A stretch of 64,000 nt of DNA from Magnaporthiopsis rhizophila (GCA_003049465.1 PYSS01000001.1:62001-126000), one strand, 5' to 3'. Counted from the first letter of the stretch, positions 1-11,102 are shown. Program-made: numbers and translations. The notes: generated from the sequence alone by a model not told the origin.

Positions 1-284
1 CAGTATAACGGGTGTTAGTAAGAATTGTGCGTTAGGAGAAATAAATACCTGAAAAAATTCATCAAATTTACAGCCAAATGGTTTATAAATACCAAAGGAT
101 AACCAAAACCTGGAAAAAATAATAACAGCACCATAAATTTACCGAAATTTAAGTTACAGTTTGCAAAGCAGTGAAAAATTGCAAAAGCTACGCCAAAAAT
201 ACGGCTAATAGGTATAAACCTTACAGGTTATTTTAACCCCTGCCAATATTTAGCAAAATATAGCAGAAAATTATAATAAATTTT

Positions 285-509
285 ATGGTTAAATTTTCCA
301 AAGCAAAAAAGCCTTTAATACATATCCAGTATAATAATATTTTAATAATGGTAAATAGGTTTACCAAATATATTATATTCCTATTTTATAAAAAAAGCAG
401 CAATATTATAAAACTGGCATATATTTTCATCCGAAATATGATTATAAAAAACGGAATACCCGATAAATTGATCACGGACAAAGATAAACTGTTTAGTAAT
501 AAGTTTTAA
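285..509 (+). pseudogene. Integrase core fragment of element A
   Basis: An open stretch of about 74 codons reads like the start of a Ty3/Gypsy integrase catalytic core: a run resembling YDSILVVVDRFTKYA near the beginning, then an I-F-I-R-N-M-I-I helix, a K-x-G-I-P-D turn and a D-K-D-K-L-F-S-N-K-F block. This is family knowledge applied to a visible pattern. The reading frame is interrupted on both sides, so no functional integrase is encoded. Close copies of the same block occur at 13177-13413 and 38090-38329 on the - strand and around 48200-48390 on the + strand. Confidence 0.8.
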
Positions 510-1149
510 AGGGCTCTAACGGCCAGATTTGGAGCAAAATATGCATTATTAATAGCCTATTATTTAAAAATAAATAAATAAACTAAGCAAACAAATTAAA
601 CCATAAAATAATATTTATATTATTATATAATTATAAACAAAATAATTGGGTATAATTAATTTTTATAGCCCAGTTTGTTTATAATAGTTCGGTATATAAA
701 AGCACAAAAGTTACACCGTTTTTTGCAAATTATAGGTTTATATTTACGGTGTACAAAAAACCCAAAGCAGGAAAAAATGCTCCAATAGCAAAAATATAGG
801 TTACAAAAATGAGTAAATTATATAAATATTTGCAAAAAAAAACTCGAGAAATTATAAAAATGCATATCCACCCAGGCAAATAAAAAAAGGCTTAAAAGCC
901 GATTTTTAAAGAAGAGGATAATATTTATTTTTTGCGTTATAATATTAAAATAAAACGGCTAAATAATAAGCTGAATTATAAAAAATTCGAACCGTTTAGG
1001 GTTAAAAAATAATTTTGCCAGTTAATTACAAATTTTAGCTACCATTAATTATAAAGATTTATCCCGTTTTTTACATTTCCCTGCTAAAACCGGTACTGTT
1101 TGGTTCGGAAAATACAAAATTAATAAAAATTAACCCAAACCAGAAATAA

Positions 1150-1290
1150 GAAATTAAGGAAATTTTTAATGATAAGGTATATTATTATAAACGGTAGTAC
1201 CTGGTTAAATAAGCAGGATAAAGCCACAAATATAATATATAAAAAAACGAACCTTATAAACTGCCAAAAAAAACTTTATAAAAATATTGG
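1150..1290 (+). pseudogene. Chromodomain remnant at the C-terminus of element A pol
   Basis: In one frame the sequence reads E-I-K-E-I-F-N-D, then basic residues, then Y-L-V-K followed by a stop where chromodomains carry Trp, then A-G and further on N-E-P and K-Y-W. This is the spacing of a chromodomain (E-I-E-x-I-L-D, Y-L-V-K-W-x-G-Y, W-E-P). Chromodomains at the integrase C-terminus mark the chromovirus branch of Ty3/Gypsy. At least four in-frame stops make it non-functional. Confidence 0.6.
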
Positions 1291-2146
1291 TAGGGGCAAT
1301 TATAAGGGAATTAGCAAAAAAAAGAGAAAACTAAAACCGGCGTTTTTATGGGCAAACCATGAGAAAAGCCGGTTTTATTAGGTTATATTGGAAATAAACC
1401 CGAAATTTCCCGTTTAAAAAATAAGCGCACTATTATTGCGCTATGCAACCTGAGGAAATTATTAAAGCCTGTCGATTTATTTTGTGGAAAAAAATAAATA
1501 AATAGAAATTTGGATTAACCCTAAGCCCGTCCCAGCCAAAAGATAAAGGAGGAAAATTAAAAATAGCAGGCAAAAGTTTTGCAGGAACGGTATAATTACC
1601 CGGGCAGCTCTTTTGTATTTAACCCATTCCAGTTCCTTTATGTTATTAATACCCCGGAATAATGCGCGCAATTTACGGTTTAACCAAAAAAGGTTTTGCT
1701 TTCGCAAATGTTCCAACCAATTGTTAAAAGTGCAGCGCTTATCCTTTACGGCCCGAACAGTCGTTTTTAACTGTTGGTACTGGTAATTGATAAAACGGAA
1801 TTGGTTTGGGGTAAAACCCAAAATATTATATTTAAAGCGATTAATACCAAAGTATTTTATGCAGCAAGATAAATTTTAAGAAAAAACAGAACATTTTCTT
1901 TGTTTAAGGATTTTAAAACAATAGGAGCAGGAACGTATGGGATTTGCAGATAAAAAAACGATAGCAAAAAGATCCTTCCAACAGAGCATTAAAAAACTGT
2001 TTATTTATATTTTTGCACCCGACCAGATATTTTGTTACGATAAAAAGGGATAGGTAAAGTAAAAAACGATAATATTTACCGATTAATAAGGGAAGGGCGG
2101 CAAAAAACGTAACGAAAGGGATTTGGCTTAAAAAAGGGAGAGCTAG

Positions 2147-2633
2147 TGTTACGACCAATCCAAAAAAGGGGCAGGAGGGCTGGGTAAGGCCCCCAGCGGT
2201 AAACCTTAACTCTGTTTGTACAAGAGGGGTCAAAAGTTATATAATCCTAGGTAATTTGGGATTTGTCAGACAGATTACGGATTAAAAGCCGCTAAGGTGG
2301 TTTGTAATTTGTCAGGCAAATCACAGATCAAAAAAACTTCAGGTAATCTGTAATTTGATAAGCAGATCACAAATTAAGGAACCCGGCAGGGAGGATGGAA
2401 GGGTCTGGTATAAGTATAAGAAGGATAGGTTTTTTACTGTTTAAATAGCTTTAACTGAGGCTTCGGTATCAGTTAACCTAAATTAGCTCCAAAGCAATCC
2501 CTTGGGCAAGCAATAACAAATAACAGTTCCACCCAAACCCCAAACCACGTGCAAGGCGACCTTGCAACCCAGTACTGCTTAACGCCGCCCCTAGGTGCCC
2601 TACCCTAGGAGCAAAAGGTTTGTGATTGTAACA
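2147..2633 (+). repeat. LTR (3' LTR of element A), 487 bp, TGTTAC...GTAACA
   Basis: The segment begins TGTTACGACC and ends TTGTAACA, the termini shared by all family-1 LTRs in this window. It carries the family's conserved blocks: a pyrimidine-rich block near CCCAGC at the start, the block CTGAGGCTTCGGTATCAG and the block CCTAGGAGCAAA near the end. Several imperfect copies of an inverted GATCTGTGATTTG-type motif lie between 2250 and 2390. Confidence 0.85.
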
Positions 2634-3884
2634 GGCAGATCACAAAGCACCTCTTTTAATTTGTGATTTGCAAGGCAGATCACAAATCACCAGGTTATAT
2701 ACTTTTCTTACATAACCTTTATCTATTGCTGCAACTATACTACCCCGCCGCGGGGTTGAGATATACCGCTGGGGCTTAGCCTCCCAGCCCTCCTGTCCCT
2801 TCCAGGCGTAGCGTGGTCGTAATATAGTTGAATTTATTAATAAATTGCTGGAATTTGGCTGTATAAATAAATGCCGGTCCTTTTTGGCATAATTAAAATA
2901 GCTTTTGCTCGGTTATTTATTTTTTATCCACCTATTCAAATATTTTGGCAATTTTTTCGCTGAATTTATTGAAATCCGCAAATATTAGCTTAATAAATTT
3001 ACTTGATTTGTTATTTTTTTAAGGTAATTAACTTATACGGGTTTGAACCAGTTTTTAATTTTGCCGTTAAAACGAATAGCAGTATAAGCTACTTTTTGGT
3101 AATTGTTTTAAAATTATCCTGATAAAACTTAAAATAGCTTTTATATTTGGCAAGGAAAATTTTAAACTTTCTTTTTTTTATTATATCTGTTCGGGGTGGG
3201 GAATTTATAGGTTGGGGTTGCCTTGGGCGGTTTTTTAAGCTTTTCGAATTTTTCGATAAAAATTTTTAAAACCAGGGCAGGGTTACTATAAACCTTGCCA
3301 TTTATAATAATAGTTTTAATCTTTTTGGTTGCAGTTGTTATAGTTGCTATTACTCGTTACTTTCGGTAAATGCTGAATAGGATTAGTCAAAATGTTATAA
3401 TTATAAGCCTTTTGCTCTTAGGGTAGGGTATTTAGGGGTGGTATTGAGCAGTATTAGGTTATAAGGTTGCCTTATATATGATTTGGGGGTTTGGTAAAAT
3501 AATTATCTGTATTGTTTGCTTAAAGGGTATTTTGGAGTTAATTTAGCTTAATTAATACCGAGGCCTTAATTAGGAATTATTTAGGGGCTGGAAGCCTTTT
3601 TCCTTTTATATCCGAGCTGCCTGGCCGTTTTAGGTTCCCTGATCTGTGATTTGCAAAATAAATTATAAAGTATGCTTCTCGATATGTGATTTGTGGAATA
3701 GATTATAAAATATACTCCTTAATCTGTGATTTACAGAATAGATTATAGATTACCAAGTTACGTGCCCTTTTTACGTAACCTTAACTTTATTGTAACCGTG
3801 CTACCCGCCGCGGGGTTGAGGTGTATTGCTAGGGCTTAGCCTCCCAGCCCTCCTGTCCCCTCCGGGCGTAGCGCCGTCGTAACA
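2634..3884 (-). mobile_element. Element F: severely deleted LTR element, two LTRs around a 562-bp interior
   Basis: A partial LTR (2634-2829, ending GTGGTCGTAATA) is followed by 562 bp (2830-3391) homologous to the leader and start of gag of elements C and D, then a full LTR (3392-3884, TGTTATAATT...CGTCGTAACA). The interior matches the reverse complement of about 43551-44135, so the element points to the - strand and 3392-3884 is its 5' LTR. Almost all gag and all pol are missing. Element A is inserted in the other LTR. The sequence after 3884 starts CTTAA. Confidence 0.7.
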
Positions 3885-4195
3885 CTTAATGCGGAGATGG
3901 CTTTGGTGGCCGTGGGTCGATTTTTTGAAATCCCCATACAAAATAGTTTTTCAGAAATAAGCCTAAGGCACCGGAACGCCCTCCTACGCAAAGCTCGCGG
4001 TATCGATGTTGGAGGGTATATAAGGGAGTAAAGTTAGCTGCCCCTCACCTGAATAACAAGCCTGTAACTACAATCGCTTGGGGCCCTGCACAGCGCTAAC
4101 TTTAATGCATTATAGGGCCCAGTCCAATTAAACGTGCACCCGCCGGCCTTGTGATAGCGCAAAGCATTCCTTTGTGCTTATTGTATTTCAACATT
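3885..4195 (+). repeat. Dispersed repeat R1, copy 1 (second copy at 51430-51735)
   Basis: About 310 bp starting near TAATGCGGAGATGG and ending near TATATTTCAAC is repeated with small changes at 51430-51735 in the same orientation. Shared landmarks include CCCCATACAAAATA, a GGCACCGGAACGCCC block, a TATCGATGT block, CTTGGGGCCCTGCACAGCGC and an ACGTGC.CCCGCCGGCC block. No coding potential and no LTR-type ends were seen. Both copies sit exactly at an AT-block to GC-island border. The identity is unknown. Confidence 0.8.
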
Positions 4196-5390
4196 AGTAT
4201 ATGCAGTAGCATATGCGCCATGGTTTATTCACTTCAACTATCAATGTAGGCATGCGGGTTTTATTTTTATTCATTTTTTGCTATTAAAATTTGTGGAAAT
4301 TCAAAGGAGTCGAAGTCGGTAGGGGATCAAACCTTTATTTTAGACAAACGCCAACTAACGACATGCAACTAACGAGCTTGGCTCACAGGCAAGTTTTTAT
4401 GCCACCTTATCCCGGCAAGTGCCGGCACTTTCCCCCAACCATCCGGTATTCAATGAGCGGCCAGTTGTGGCTTGAACCAAGGCTGCCGCGGTGCTTGGTA
4501 TCAATGTCACGTATGAGGCTTCCCTGCAAATAGGGCCGGTCAAGTGTCCCTCACAACTCCCACAGCTTCCCCTGATCGGAGGAAGCCGTCAGCCCTCTGC
4601 CGGGGCCACCAGCGGCTAGACCCTAGAAGGGACACAGCATCAGCCGCAAACCCCCTCCGGGAATAAACCAATAGTCGTAAACGGGCCGAGTCATTGTCCT
4701 GCTCGAAAGAGCCCAGCAAGCCAGGCAGCGCCCGCAGGAGCTGGAGTTCAGCCTGCATCCTAGCTCACTTTGCTAGCGTATGCCCTTGGGTCCGCGTCCG
4801 TTTGATTGATTCGGACCAGCCGTCGCAGGGCCAAGGCCAGGTTATTCGCCCAAGATCAGCATGATGCTAACGGCGTACCCCAGACAAGTGCGCCGGCAGA
4901 GCGGCACGCAGCCGCAAGCGCCGGCGGTTAGTGGAGCGCCCAGACGAGCGTCCACCATGAGCCCAGTCGTCGACGTTTACTCACCACAGGGGCCGCCGCA
5001 AACGTTGGGCAATGTGGCTTAAAAAAAGCATGCATTCGAACACGTCGCGGCGAGGCTTTTTTTTTTTTTTTTTTTTTTGCGCAGCACTCATCCCGTTTCA
5101 CCAGGCGGCAATCATTTCCACCTTGGAGCCATGCAACGTCGCCTGCTCAGGCACCATTGCGACATCCCAACCGTCAGCAGCGCACCCGGGACTACCGTTA
5201 TTGATTGCTTCCTCTGGTTCAAGCCTCTCGACTGCCGCCTGCTGTATGGCACCTGTTGAAATCCGCCCCTCCAGCCGAACAGATATCCGAATGCCTCTGG
5301 TTGCGAGAGCTTTCTGCTCGTAAAAGATTCGGCTGCGACTCGTGGTAGAAACGAATTAGTTCCTTTTGCCATCGCTGAAAAAGTACCTGG
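4196..5390. other. GC-rich stretch without a recognised gene
   Basis: The base composition is gene-like, but no open frame here gave a recognisable protein on either strand. The longest frames (about 80-100 codons) are mutually overlapping and lack family motifs. A homopolymer of about 23 T lies at 5058-5080. Confidence 0.5.
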
Positions 5391-5439
5391 GTTGTCCGTT
5401 CCTCCTCGCTACCGGCTCTGCGTCAAACGCGAGCAGCGT

Positions 5440-6460
5440 GGGAGCGTTGAGTTTTGTGGTGTATTTGCATTTGTAGTGCATCAGCACCAGTCCTTCTTTA
5501 CGCGCGACAATCGGTGGTTTATTATAGCCATGCCACAGTCCCATAGCCGTTCCCTCGGATCATCTCCTCGTCCTTTGCACGTGTCGGCCGCCGCAGGACC
5601 AGCTTCTCCGGATATAGCGGCCCATTGCCTGGCATCGCGCATCGCATCTTCGGCGGACCGGCGAAGGAGCTGGATATTATCTACATAGTTTGACATCCTC
5701 CGAGACGGAACCCGTTTCCGCGCTTGCCAGATCTCGCTGACATCTCCGGACGTCTCGGACAGAAAAGGCTCCCAAGGCGCGAACTTTGCGAGGTGCTGCA
5801 CGGCCGCCCTGTATCGGCGGGATCAGCCTCGTCCCTGATGGGGGACGTGCGTACCTCTTGTAATAAACCCCATCTTCCTCGCTAAAGTTCATGCTCAGAT
5901 AGCCGTCAAGGCAAACAATAGCGTGCCTACCCGGCCTTCGCAGCGACCGTGCCCACGTGTTCGAGGGCGTGTCGAATGGGTCACCCTAAGAATGGCCTCC
6001 GAACCCTGGGATGGTGCTTGTGTCGTCTTCTAGTCCAGCGGGTCCGTCTTCCAAAAGCAGTATAAACGCGCCGGGGAGGCCCTGGCTCAAATGCGTGGCG
6101 CCCCTGGAAGGCGATGCTGGACTTGACCAAGGAGTGTGGGCGAATGCAGGAGCTAGAGAAATGAGGATGCAAGCATGAGCGCGAGGGCATACCGCGCCCT
6201 CTCGGGCGACATCGGTTCAGGCCTTCCCGTGGAGTATTTGCTCCAGCGTGACCAGCTGGTCGATATCCGCCGCCTGAACATGGTCCTCGATCGGGCACAC
6301 ATAGCAACGGCAAACCTCATCTTCAAGGTGCGCGAGCGGCCGGACGTGGTTGGTCTCCTCCCGGGACCCGCGGCGGTAGGTGATCGAGTTATGTGGGGGC
6401 TGGGGCCCGTCGAGGGCAGCGAGGCCATCACGCCCACCTCGGAAAACGCCAAGGGACCTC
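5440..6460 (-). pseudogene. Decayed gene resembling fungal DUF7580-type proteins
   Basis: On the - strand, frames in succession give a Cys/Val-rich piece ending D-Q-L-V-T-L-E-Q-I-L (6489-6217), then after a frameshift A-R-Y-A-L-A-L-M-L-A-S-S-F-L, a TAG stop at 6155-6153, and L-L-H-S-P. Fungal DUF7580 proteins carry a similar block, roughly L-A-L-x-L-A-S-S-x-L-Q-L-H-x-T-P-W. The stop therefore replaces a conserved Gln, the CAG-to-TAG change expected from RIP at CpA. Further down, I-V-C-L-D-G-Y-L-S-M and later frames to about 5440 could be the C-terminal part. DUF7580 proteins are poorly characterised and often occur with prion or incompatibility modules. The family call is an inference from remembered motifs and is tentative. 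Confidence 0.35.
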
Positions 6461-7246
6461 GGGTCTGGTGCTCCTGATGCGTCCGTCACGGCGAACTAGA
6501 AGCCCGGCCGAGGAGAATAAAGAGAGAATCAAGCGAAGGGGTTGGGGCTCGGGGACGCCCACGGCGACGTCTTGCATGGACAGCGTTGCGGAGGAACCGG
6601 CGCCGAGTCTGCGGCATGTAACTATGGCCCGCTGAGGGTCTGGCTGAGGGTCTGGCTGAGGCTGCCGAGTAGTATACAAGTCTTGTGGGACGCTACGGTG
6701 CTCCTCGCGGTCTGAGCCGGGCCGCCAGTCGGCCTCTGGAGGCAGCAGTGACTTGACGTCGCATAGTTCTCAATGTCCGCACCATCACCAACCAGTCAAA
6801 GGTCCGATTCCAAATCCAGCGCGTCAGAACCACACCCAGCAGCCTCTTCGGACGTTGGGAGCCGGCGACAAGCGACATATCCCAAACGATCAGGGCCCGA
6901 CACCATTCCGTGGCGGCAGCATCAACACCGTGGCAACGCACCGTTTTGGGCTGTCCCAAATCTTGGGTCTATCTCTGTTGGCTCTCCCTTTTTTTTCTTT
7001 CTTTTCTTTTTTTTTTTTTTTTTCCCTCTCACTCACGTCAACGGGGGAACGTCCGGCATTCCCCGTTGATTGCAACAAGGGGAAAACGGGCGAGAAAGGT
7101 CTCCCGGCGCCACCCTCAATAGCGAAAGAAAGTGATGGCGGGCACTACAGCCGGGGCAGCCCTCCGAAGCACCTGATTGGCCAGCTTTAAAGACCAGTTC
7201 AGCCCTGACTGCAGGCCAAACAGACCCGAAAGAAGCGGGCAGGAAA

Positions 7247-7247
<1 letters not shown>

Positions 7248-7277
<30 letters not shown>

Positions 7278-7350
7278 CCCCCCCCCCNNNNNNNNNNNNN
7301 NNNNNNNNNNNNNNNNNNNNNNNNNNNNCACCCCCCCCCCCCCCCCCCCC
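7248..7350. other. Poly-C tract interrupted by an assembly gap of 41 N
   Basis: A nearly pure C run starting at about 7248 is followed by N from 7288 to 7328, and the C run resumes to about 7350. The assembly could not resolve a long C/G homopolymer or C-rich simple repeat here. Frames that pass through this region, coding for poly-Pro or poly-Gly, are artefacts. Confidence 0.95.
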
Positions 7351-7513
7351 GGCAACTCCACAATCCCCGAACCACAGGGCCCCGAAGCCAGGAGGCGCCA
7401 GCCGGGATGAGCAACGCGTAAGCCTATTAGCCCTCCTGGAAGGGCTACCGCAAGCCAAGCACAGGCCAAGGCTCACGCTATTTCGCAAGAAGCCGGGATT
7501 GCGCTGGTTTATT

Positions 7514-7708
7514 CACTAGCTGCACCCGAAGATCGGTTTCGGCCCGAATGAAAAGCTTTGGGAGGAAAGGCCGGTCAGAGAAGGCGATGCGTGCACTTGG
7601 AGCGCTAATTTGCTTCACTAGCTGCACCCGGGGATCAGTTTCGGCCCCACACGCTCACAAGCGCACATGTGCCGTCCTGGAGCGCCTTCTCTGACCGGCC
7701 TTCCTCCC
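7514..7708. repeat. Direct repeat pair plus long inverted repeat
   Basis: A 32-bp sequence starting CACTAGCTGCACCCG occurs at 7514-7545 and again at 7616-7647 with three differences. In addition, 7560-7586 is the inverted complement of 7683-7708, with 26 pairs and one unpaired A. This would form a stem with a loop of about 96 bases. No terminal duplications were recognised, so it is not assigned to a transposon family. Confidence 0.75.
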
Positions 7709-8483
7709 ACATCTTTCATCCTAAAGCTTTCTGCTTTGCCCGCAAAACCTCCTTCACCCAGCCCGTTCGATTTTGCTTTTGGTGCATGGAGAACGGGCGA
7801 GAGCAGGTGTGGTAGCCCAGCATCAGGGCTTCCAAAAGAGGCGCGCGCGGGTGGGTTCAAAAAGCAAAGACGAGTTGTTTTGCCGCAGGAGGCGCACCTG
7901 CCAGCCGGGAATTCCTCGTCGTAATTTCGTCCTTCCAGCCACAAAAAGGCTATGATAAAATTCCCCATGGACAAGTCGCACAGACCACCTGGCTTTCGGT
8001 TCAGCGTCGGCTGCAGAATATTGTGGCTTTATGCCACTTGCTCGGCTGCAGCTTTGGCACGCTGCGTTTGTAGTGGTGGATGTGAACCGCCTCTTTCCGT
8101 GCCTGGGGTTCGTGAACAGACCCAATCGCATGGCCTTGTCCATTGGGTAATGGCACCCGACCGCTCAGCCGCAAGTGGACACGGGTATCGGTGTGTGATG
8201 GACGGACGCCCAAATTAAGCCCAGTGGCGCCAGAATCAACGCCCTCCCCATCCCGGCTGCTTGCTTCTTCGCCGTTCCAAGAGTCTGGAACCATCTGCTT
8301 CCCCTTAGTGTTTCGCCACTAATTTCCACCTGAGAGCACCCTTGAAACATGGCAGTGGCTCCGAAATGCAGCACTCCCAGCAAAGTATAAACTGTCTTTG
8401 TTCTCTGGCCTGCCGTGACGGGATTGAAACATGGTATCCAGCTGCCGGGTCGCAAGAGCTCTCTGCATGGTCCCAAGCACTTG

Positions 8484-8627
8484 GCACGGTCTTAAGCTTT
8501 TAGCACGGTCCCAAGCTCTTAGCACAGTCCCACACGGTTCCAAGCTCCCTGCACGGTCTTAAGCTTTTAGCACGGTCCCAAGCTCTTAGCACGATCCCAC
8601 ACGGTTCCAAGCTCCCTGCACGGTCGC
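8484..8627 (+). repeat. 67-bp tandem duplication upstream of the Pth11-like gene
   Basis: The unit starting GCACGGTCTTAAGC occupies 8484-8550 and is repeated at 8551-8617 with two mismatches; a third partial copy (GCACGGTC) begins at 8618. Inside each unit the motif AGC(A/T)C...CCAAGCTC recurs, so the array has an internal sub-repeat. It ends about 20 bases before the start codon at 8640, in the presumed promoter or 5' leader of that gene. Confidence 0.9.
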
Positions 8628-8639
8628 CACTTGCCCTCC

Positions 8640-10137
8640 ATGTCGTCCAACTCGACCGACGCCTTGTCTTACCGGCGGAACGAAGACCGGGCCCGCGATG
8701 GCGTCCCAATCAGCATCATCTGCCCAGCCATTGCACTCTTCCTTGTCCTTCTCCGCATTTACACGCGAGCTTTTCTAGTCAAGAAGGTTTTTTTGGAAGA
8801 CTACGCTATAGTTGGGGCTACGGTACGTGGCGGGATCCCTTAGCTGCTTCCTTTGCTCCCAAAGCCCCTGACCCCATTTAAATCTTGAATTTATGCTTAT
8901 CTCGACATCTTTAGGCCTTTTCCATCGTCCTTTCCGCCCTTGTCGTGTCTTGTAAGCTGCACAACATGTCTCGGACCGGCCGGGTTCGCTCCGCGGTTGG
9001 CTCTTATGCTAATATTTTTTAGCCTTTTCCAATGGCGCTGGAAGACATTTCGAAACGGTCAGCCCCGACGAGTTTACCCGGATCCGCAGGGTATGTTTTT
9101 TTTTTTTTTTTTTTTTTCTCTCTCTCTTCTTGTGTGTGTGTGTGTGGAGACCCAACATCCTCGGGCAATATCCACGACATAGCAACTAATCGCAATGGAT
9201 GTTTCGCGGCAGTTTGCTCCAGCCGTTTATATTGGCTATAACGGATCGCACACGCTTCTCAAACTGTCCATCGCATTCCAATACATCAGAATTAGCATTA
9301 TGGCTCTCGAAAAGCATTTATGCTATGCCTTTACCGCAATCTTAGCCTGCGGGTTTATTTCTTTATTTGTCACTGCTCTTGTCAGCTGCGTACCTTTATA
9401 CGCCGTATGGACACCTAACGTTCCGGGAGCCGTTTGCATCAACACTTTCGCTCACTTTACCGCAGCCCAAATTTACCAAATCACCATGGATTTTACCATT
9501 CTCATCGGTCCTTTTGTTATTTTGCGACACCTGACTATCGCTTGGCCACAACGAATATTTCTCGGCCTTGTTTTAGCTCTTGGGGCAATGTAAGTCGAGC
9601 TGTTTTCTTTATATATTTCGACTAAATGAAAACAGTAGCTAACGCCTTCCCCTTTCCCCCCCCCTTCTCTCCTTTAGGGGGTGTACCGTATCTGTCTTGC
9701 GTCTGCAGGTGCTTAAGCAGTCGGCAACTTCAACAGACAAAACATGGGATAGTGTCCCTAGCGCCTTATACGCCGTCATCGAAATAAACGTTGGTATTGC
9801 CTGCTCATGCATCGTTACGCTAAGGCCGTTATTCGGTCGATGGAGGTGGCTTTCCGGCGGAGGAAAAGCCGAGCCGCCACAAGCGATAACTCCTGCGCAA
9901 AAGCCTCCGCGCCCCATGGACCCTTTTTCGTTGGGCACCGATAGTACCCAAGTCCTCACTGTATCCGACGATATGGAGCTTGGCGCTGTGCATACGGCTA
10001 GTTATGGGGGCTCCACCAGGGCAGACAGCAGAGCTGGGGAAGATGGAGAGGCAGCTCCTCCGCCGGCGGCGCACTGTCAGAGCGCAACCCCCGCTGCCGG
10101 TCAGACGATGGGCAGCTTCACCAGCAAACACCTGTGA
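8640..10137 (+). CDS. Pth11-like seven-transmembrane receptor (fungal rhodopsin domain), five exons
   Basis: Exons 8640-8822, 8915-8951, 9023-9090, 9213-9589 and 9678-10137 join in phase to 374 codons plus TGA. All introns have GT..AG ends. The ATG at 8640 opens the frame just before the first membrane segment. Seven hydrophobic segments are visible at about residues 24-48, 54-74, 97-123, 131-162, 184-206, 210-230 and 245-272. A D-x-x-x-V-G start to helix 2, a G-A-G-R-H loop after it and a long polar C-terminal tail (about 100 residues) are typical of Pth11-like receptors. Such proteins sit in the plasma membrane and are thought to sense surface or chemical cues through G proteins; no ligand can be inferred. 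There is no CFEM domain. The gene is apparently intact although the surrounding island is decayed. Exon ends are inferred from splice sites. Confidence 0.85.
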
Positions 10138-11102
10138 CAGAAGGCTCCGATCACACGGACCCAAGTCGCCCAAGGTTACCTGTCACCCAGCCTGGCGACA
10201 AATGATGCCAGGTAATGGGCGCACTCGACCGGGCCTGCCGCAGCGTGCAGGGAGTGCTTCCGCAGCGACGCCATGCTCTCTGCCGCTGGAATGCTCGCTC
10301 GCCTCGGCTTCATTTCTCCCTCGGATATTCGTGCCGTGCAGGCACCCCAACCGGCGGCCCCAGCCGTTCCTGTACACAGCACTCAGACGCCATGGCCGAT
10401 AGGAGAGGACTCAGGACCCGCCGGCGCCGAGAGAGGCGGCCCCGGCGACCGCGGCACCTCCCACCCTGGGCGGTCGGAATGGTTTCTAGTATGCCGAAAC
10501 GTGGTAAAATGTAACGGCAAAATGGACGAAAAAATAGTGAAAGGTGCCGAATGGTCAGGATCTGCATTAAATTTTACGCAATTCTCTTTTTGTCACGGAG
10601 CGACCCCCAGCTCCCGCCCAACCTGTGTATATATACGGCCATCTGCCACAGATGGACGGGGGTTCTTTTCCTTTCCTCGCGCAACAACAAGCTCTTTTCC
10701 CAGGACCCAGGTATTGCACTGTAACACTTGAATGTGATGCGAAAACAAATAAGCTATAATTAACGCTAACAATCCTGCATTAAAAATGACGAGCTATATG
10801 AAATGATCGTGGCTGAGCGAGTGATAAAAGCAAAACTCGTCCTGAAAGGCATCAAACAGCCAATGTTGACGCTGTTGTAACCGACATTCCTGGTTGGTAC
10901 GTTAGCGGCAACCATAATACCTTATGCGAGCCCCAAATGACCCACGCATTGTCTCGCTAAGGCGAATGCCTGAACAAGTAATATGTGGCAAAAGGGGATT
11001 AGGCATTCTCCGTATTACTTCAAGCGGTGGCGTGGCCGTCGAAGCTGCTGGCAATAATAACAAGTTAGTGAAAAAGACGGATCGGTGCGTTGCACCGGTT
11101 AA
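10138..11102. other. Downstream flank of the Pth11-like gene; no further gene recognised
   Basis: GC content falls gradually. Open frames up to about 150 codons before 10740 are alternative frames of GC-rich sequence. From about 10740 the sequence becomes AT-richer without coding signal. Near 11083 a small hairpin, CGGTGC/GCACCG, resembles the one in the repeats at 33726 and 50418. Confidence 0.5.

Larger units (their letters stand above)
1..2633 (+). mobile_element. Element A: 3' part of a decayed Ty3/Gypsy retrotransposon, interior plus 3' LTR
   Basis: AT-rich sequence enters at the window edge with Gypsy pol already under way: an integrase core at 285-509, then a chromodomain-like stretch at 1150-1290, then about 850 bp without recognisable coding, then an LTR at 2147-2633. 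The order integrase, chromodomain, LTR shows a + strand element whose 5' part lies outside the window. Many stop codons sit where Trp or Gln is expected, which fits RIP decay. The element ends inside an older, oppositely oriented LTR of element F. The 5 bases after the LTR are GGCAG; the matching target duplication would lie off the left edge. Confidence 0.8.
6490..8480. other. GC-rich stretch without a recognised gene
   Basis: No supported gene was found. The stretch holds a poly-T tract (about 7007-7024), a C-homopolymer with an assembly gap (7248-7350) and a direct/inverted repeat cluster (7514-7708). Frames of up to about 145 codons exist on both strands but overlap each other and show no family motif. 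Confidence 0.5.

Noticed and set aside
7033..7488. Gly- or Pro-rich proteins across 7.1-7.4 kb
   Set aside because: They pass through the N gap and poly-C homopolymer and are artefacts.
8484..8627. CRISPR-like array
   Set aside because: The repeats are directly adjacent 67-bp tandem copies without spacers, and the organism is a fungus.
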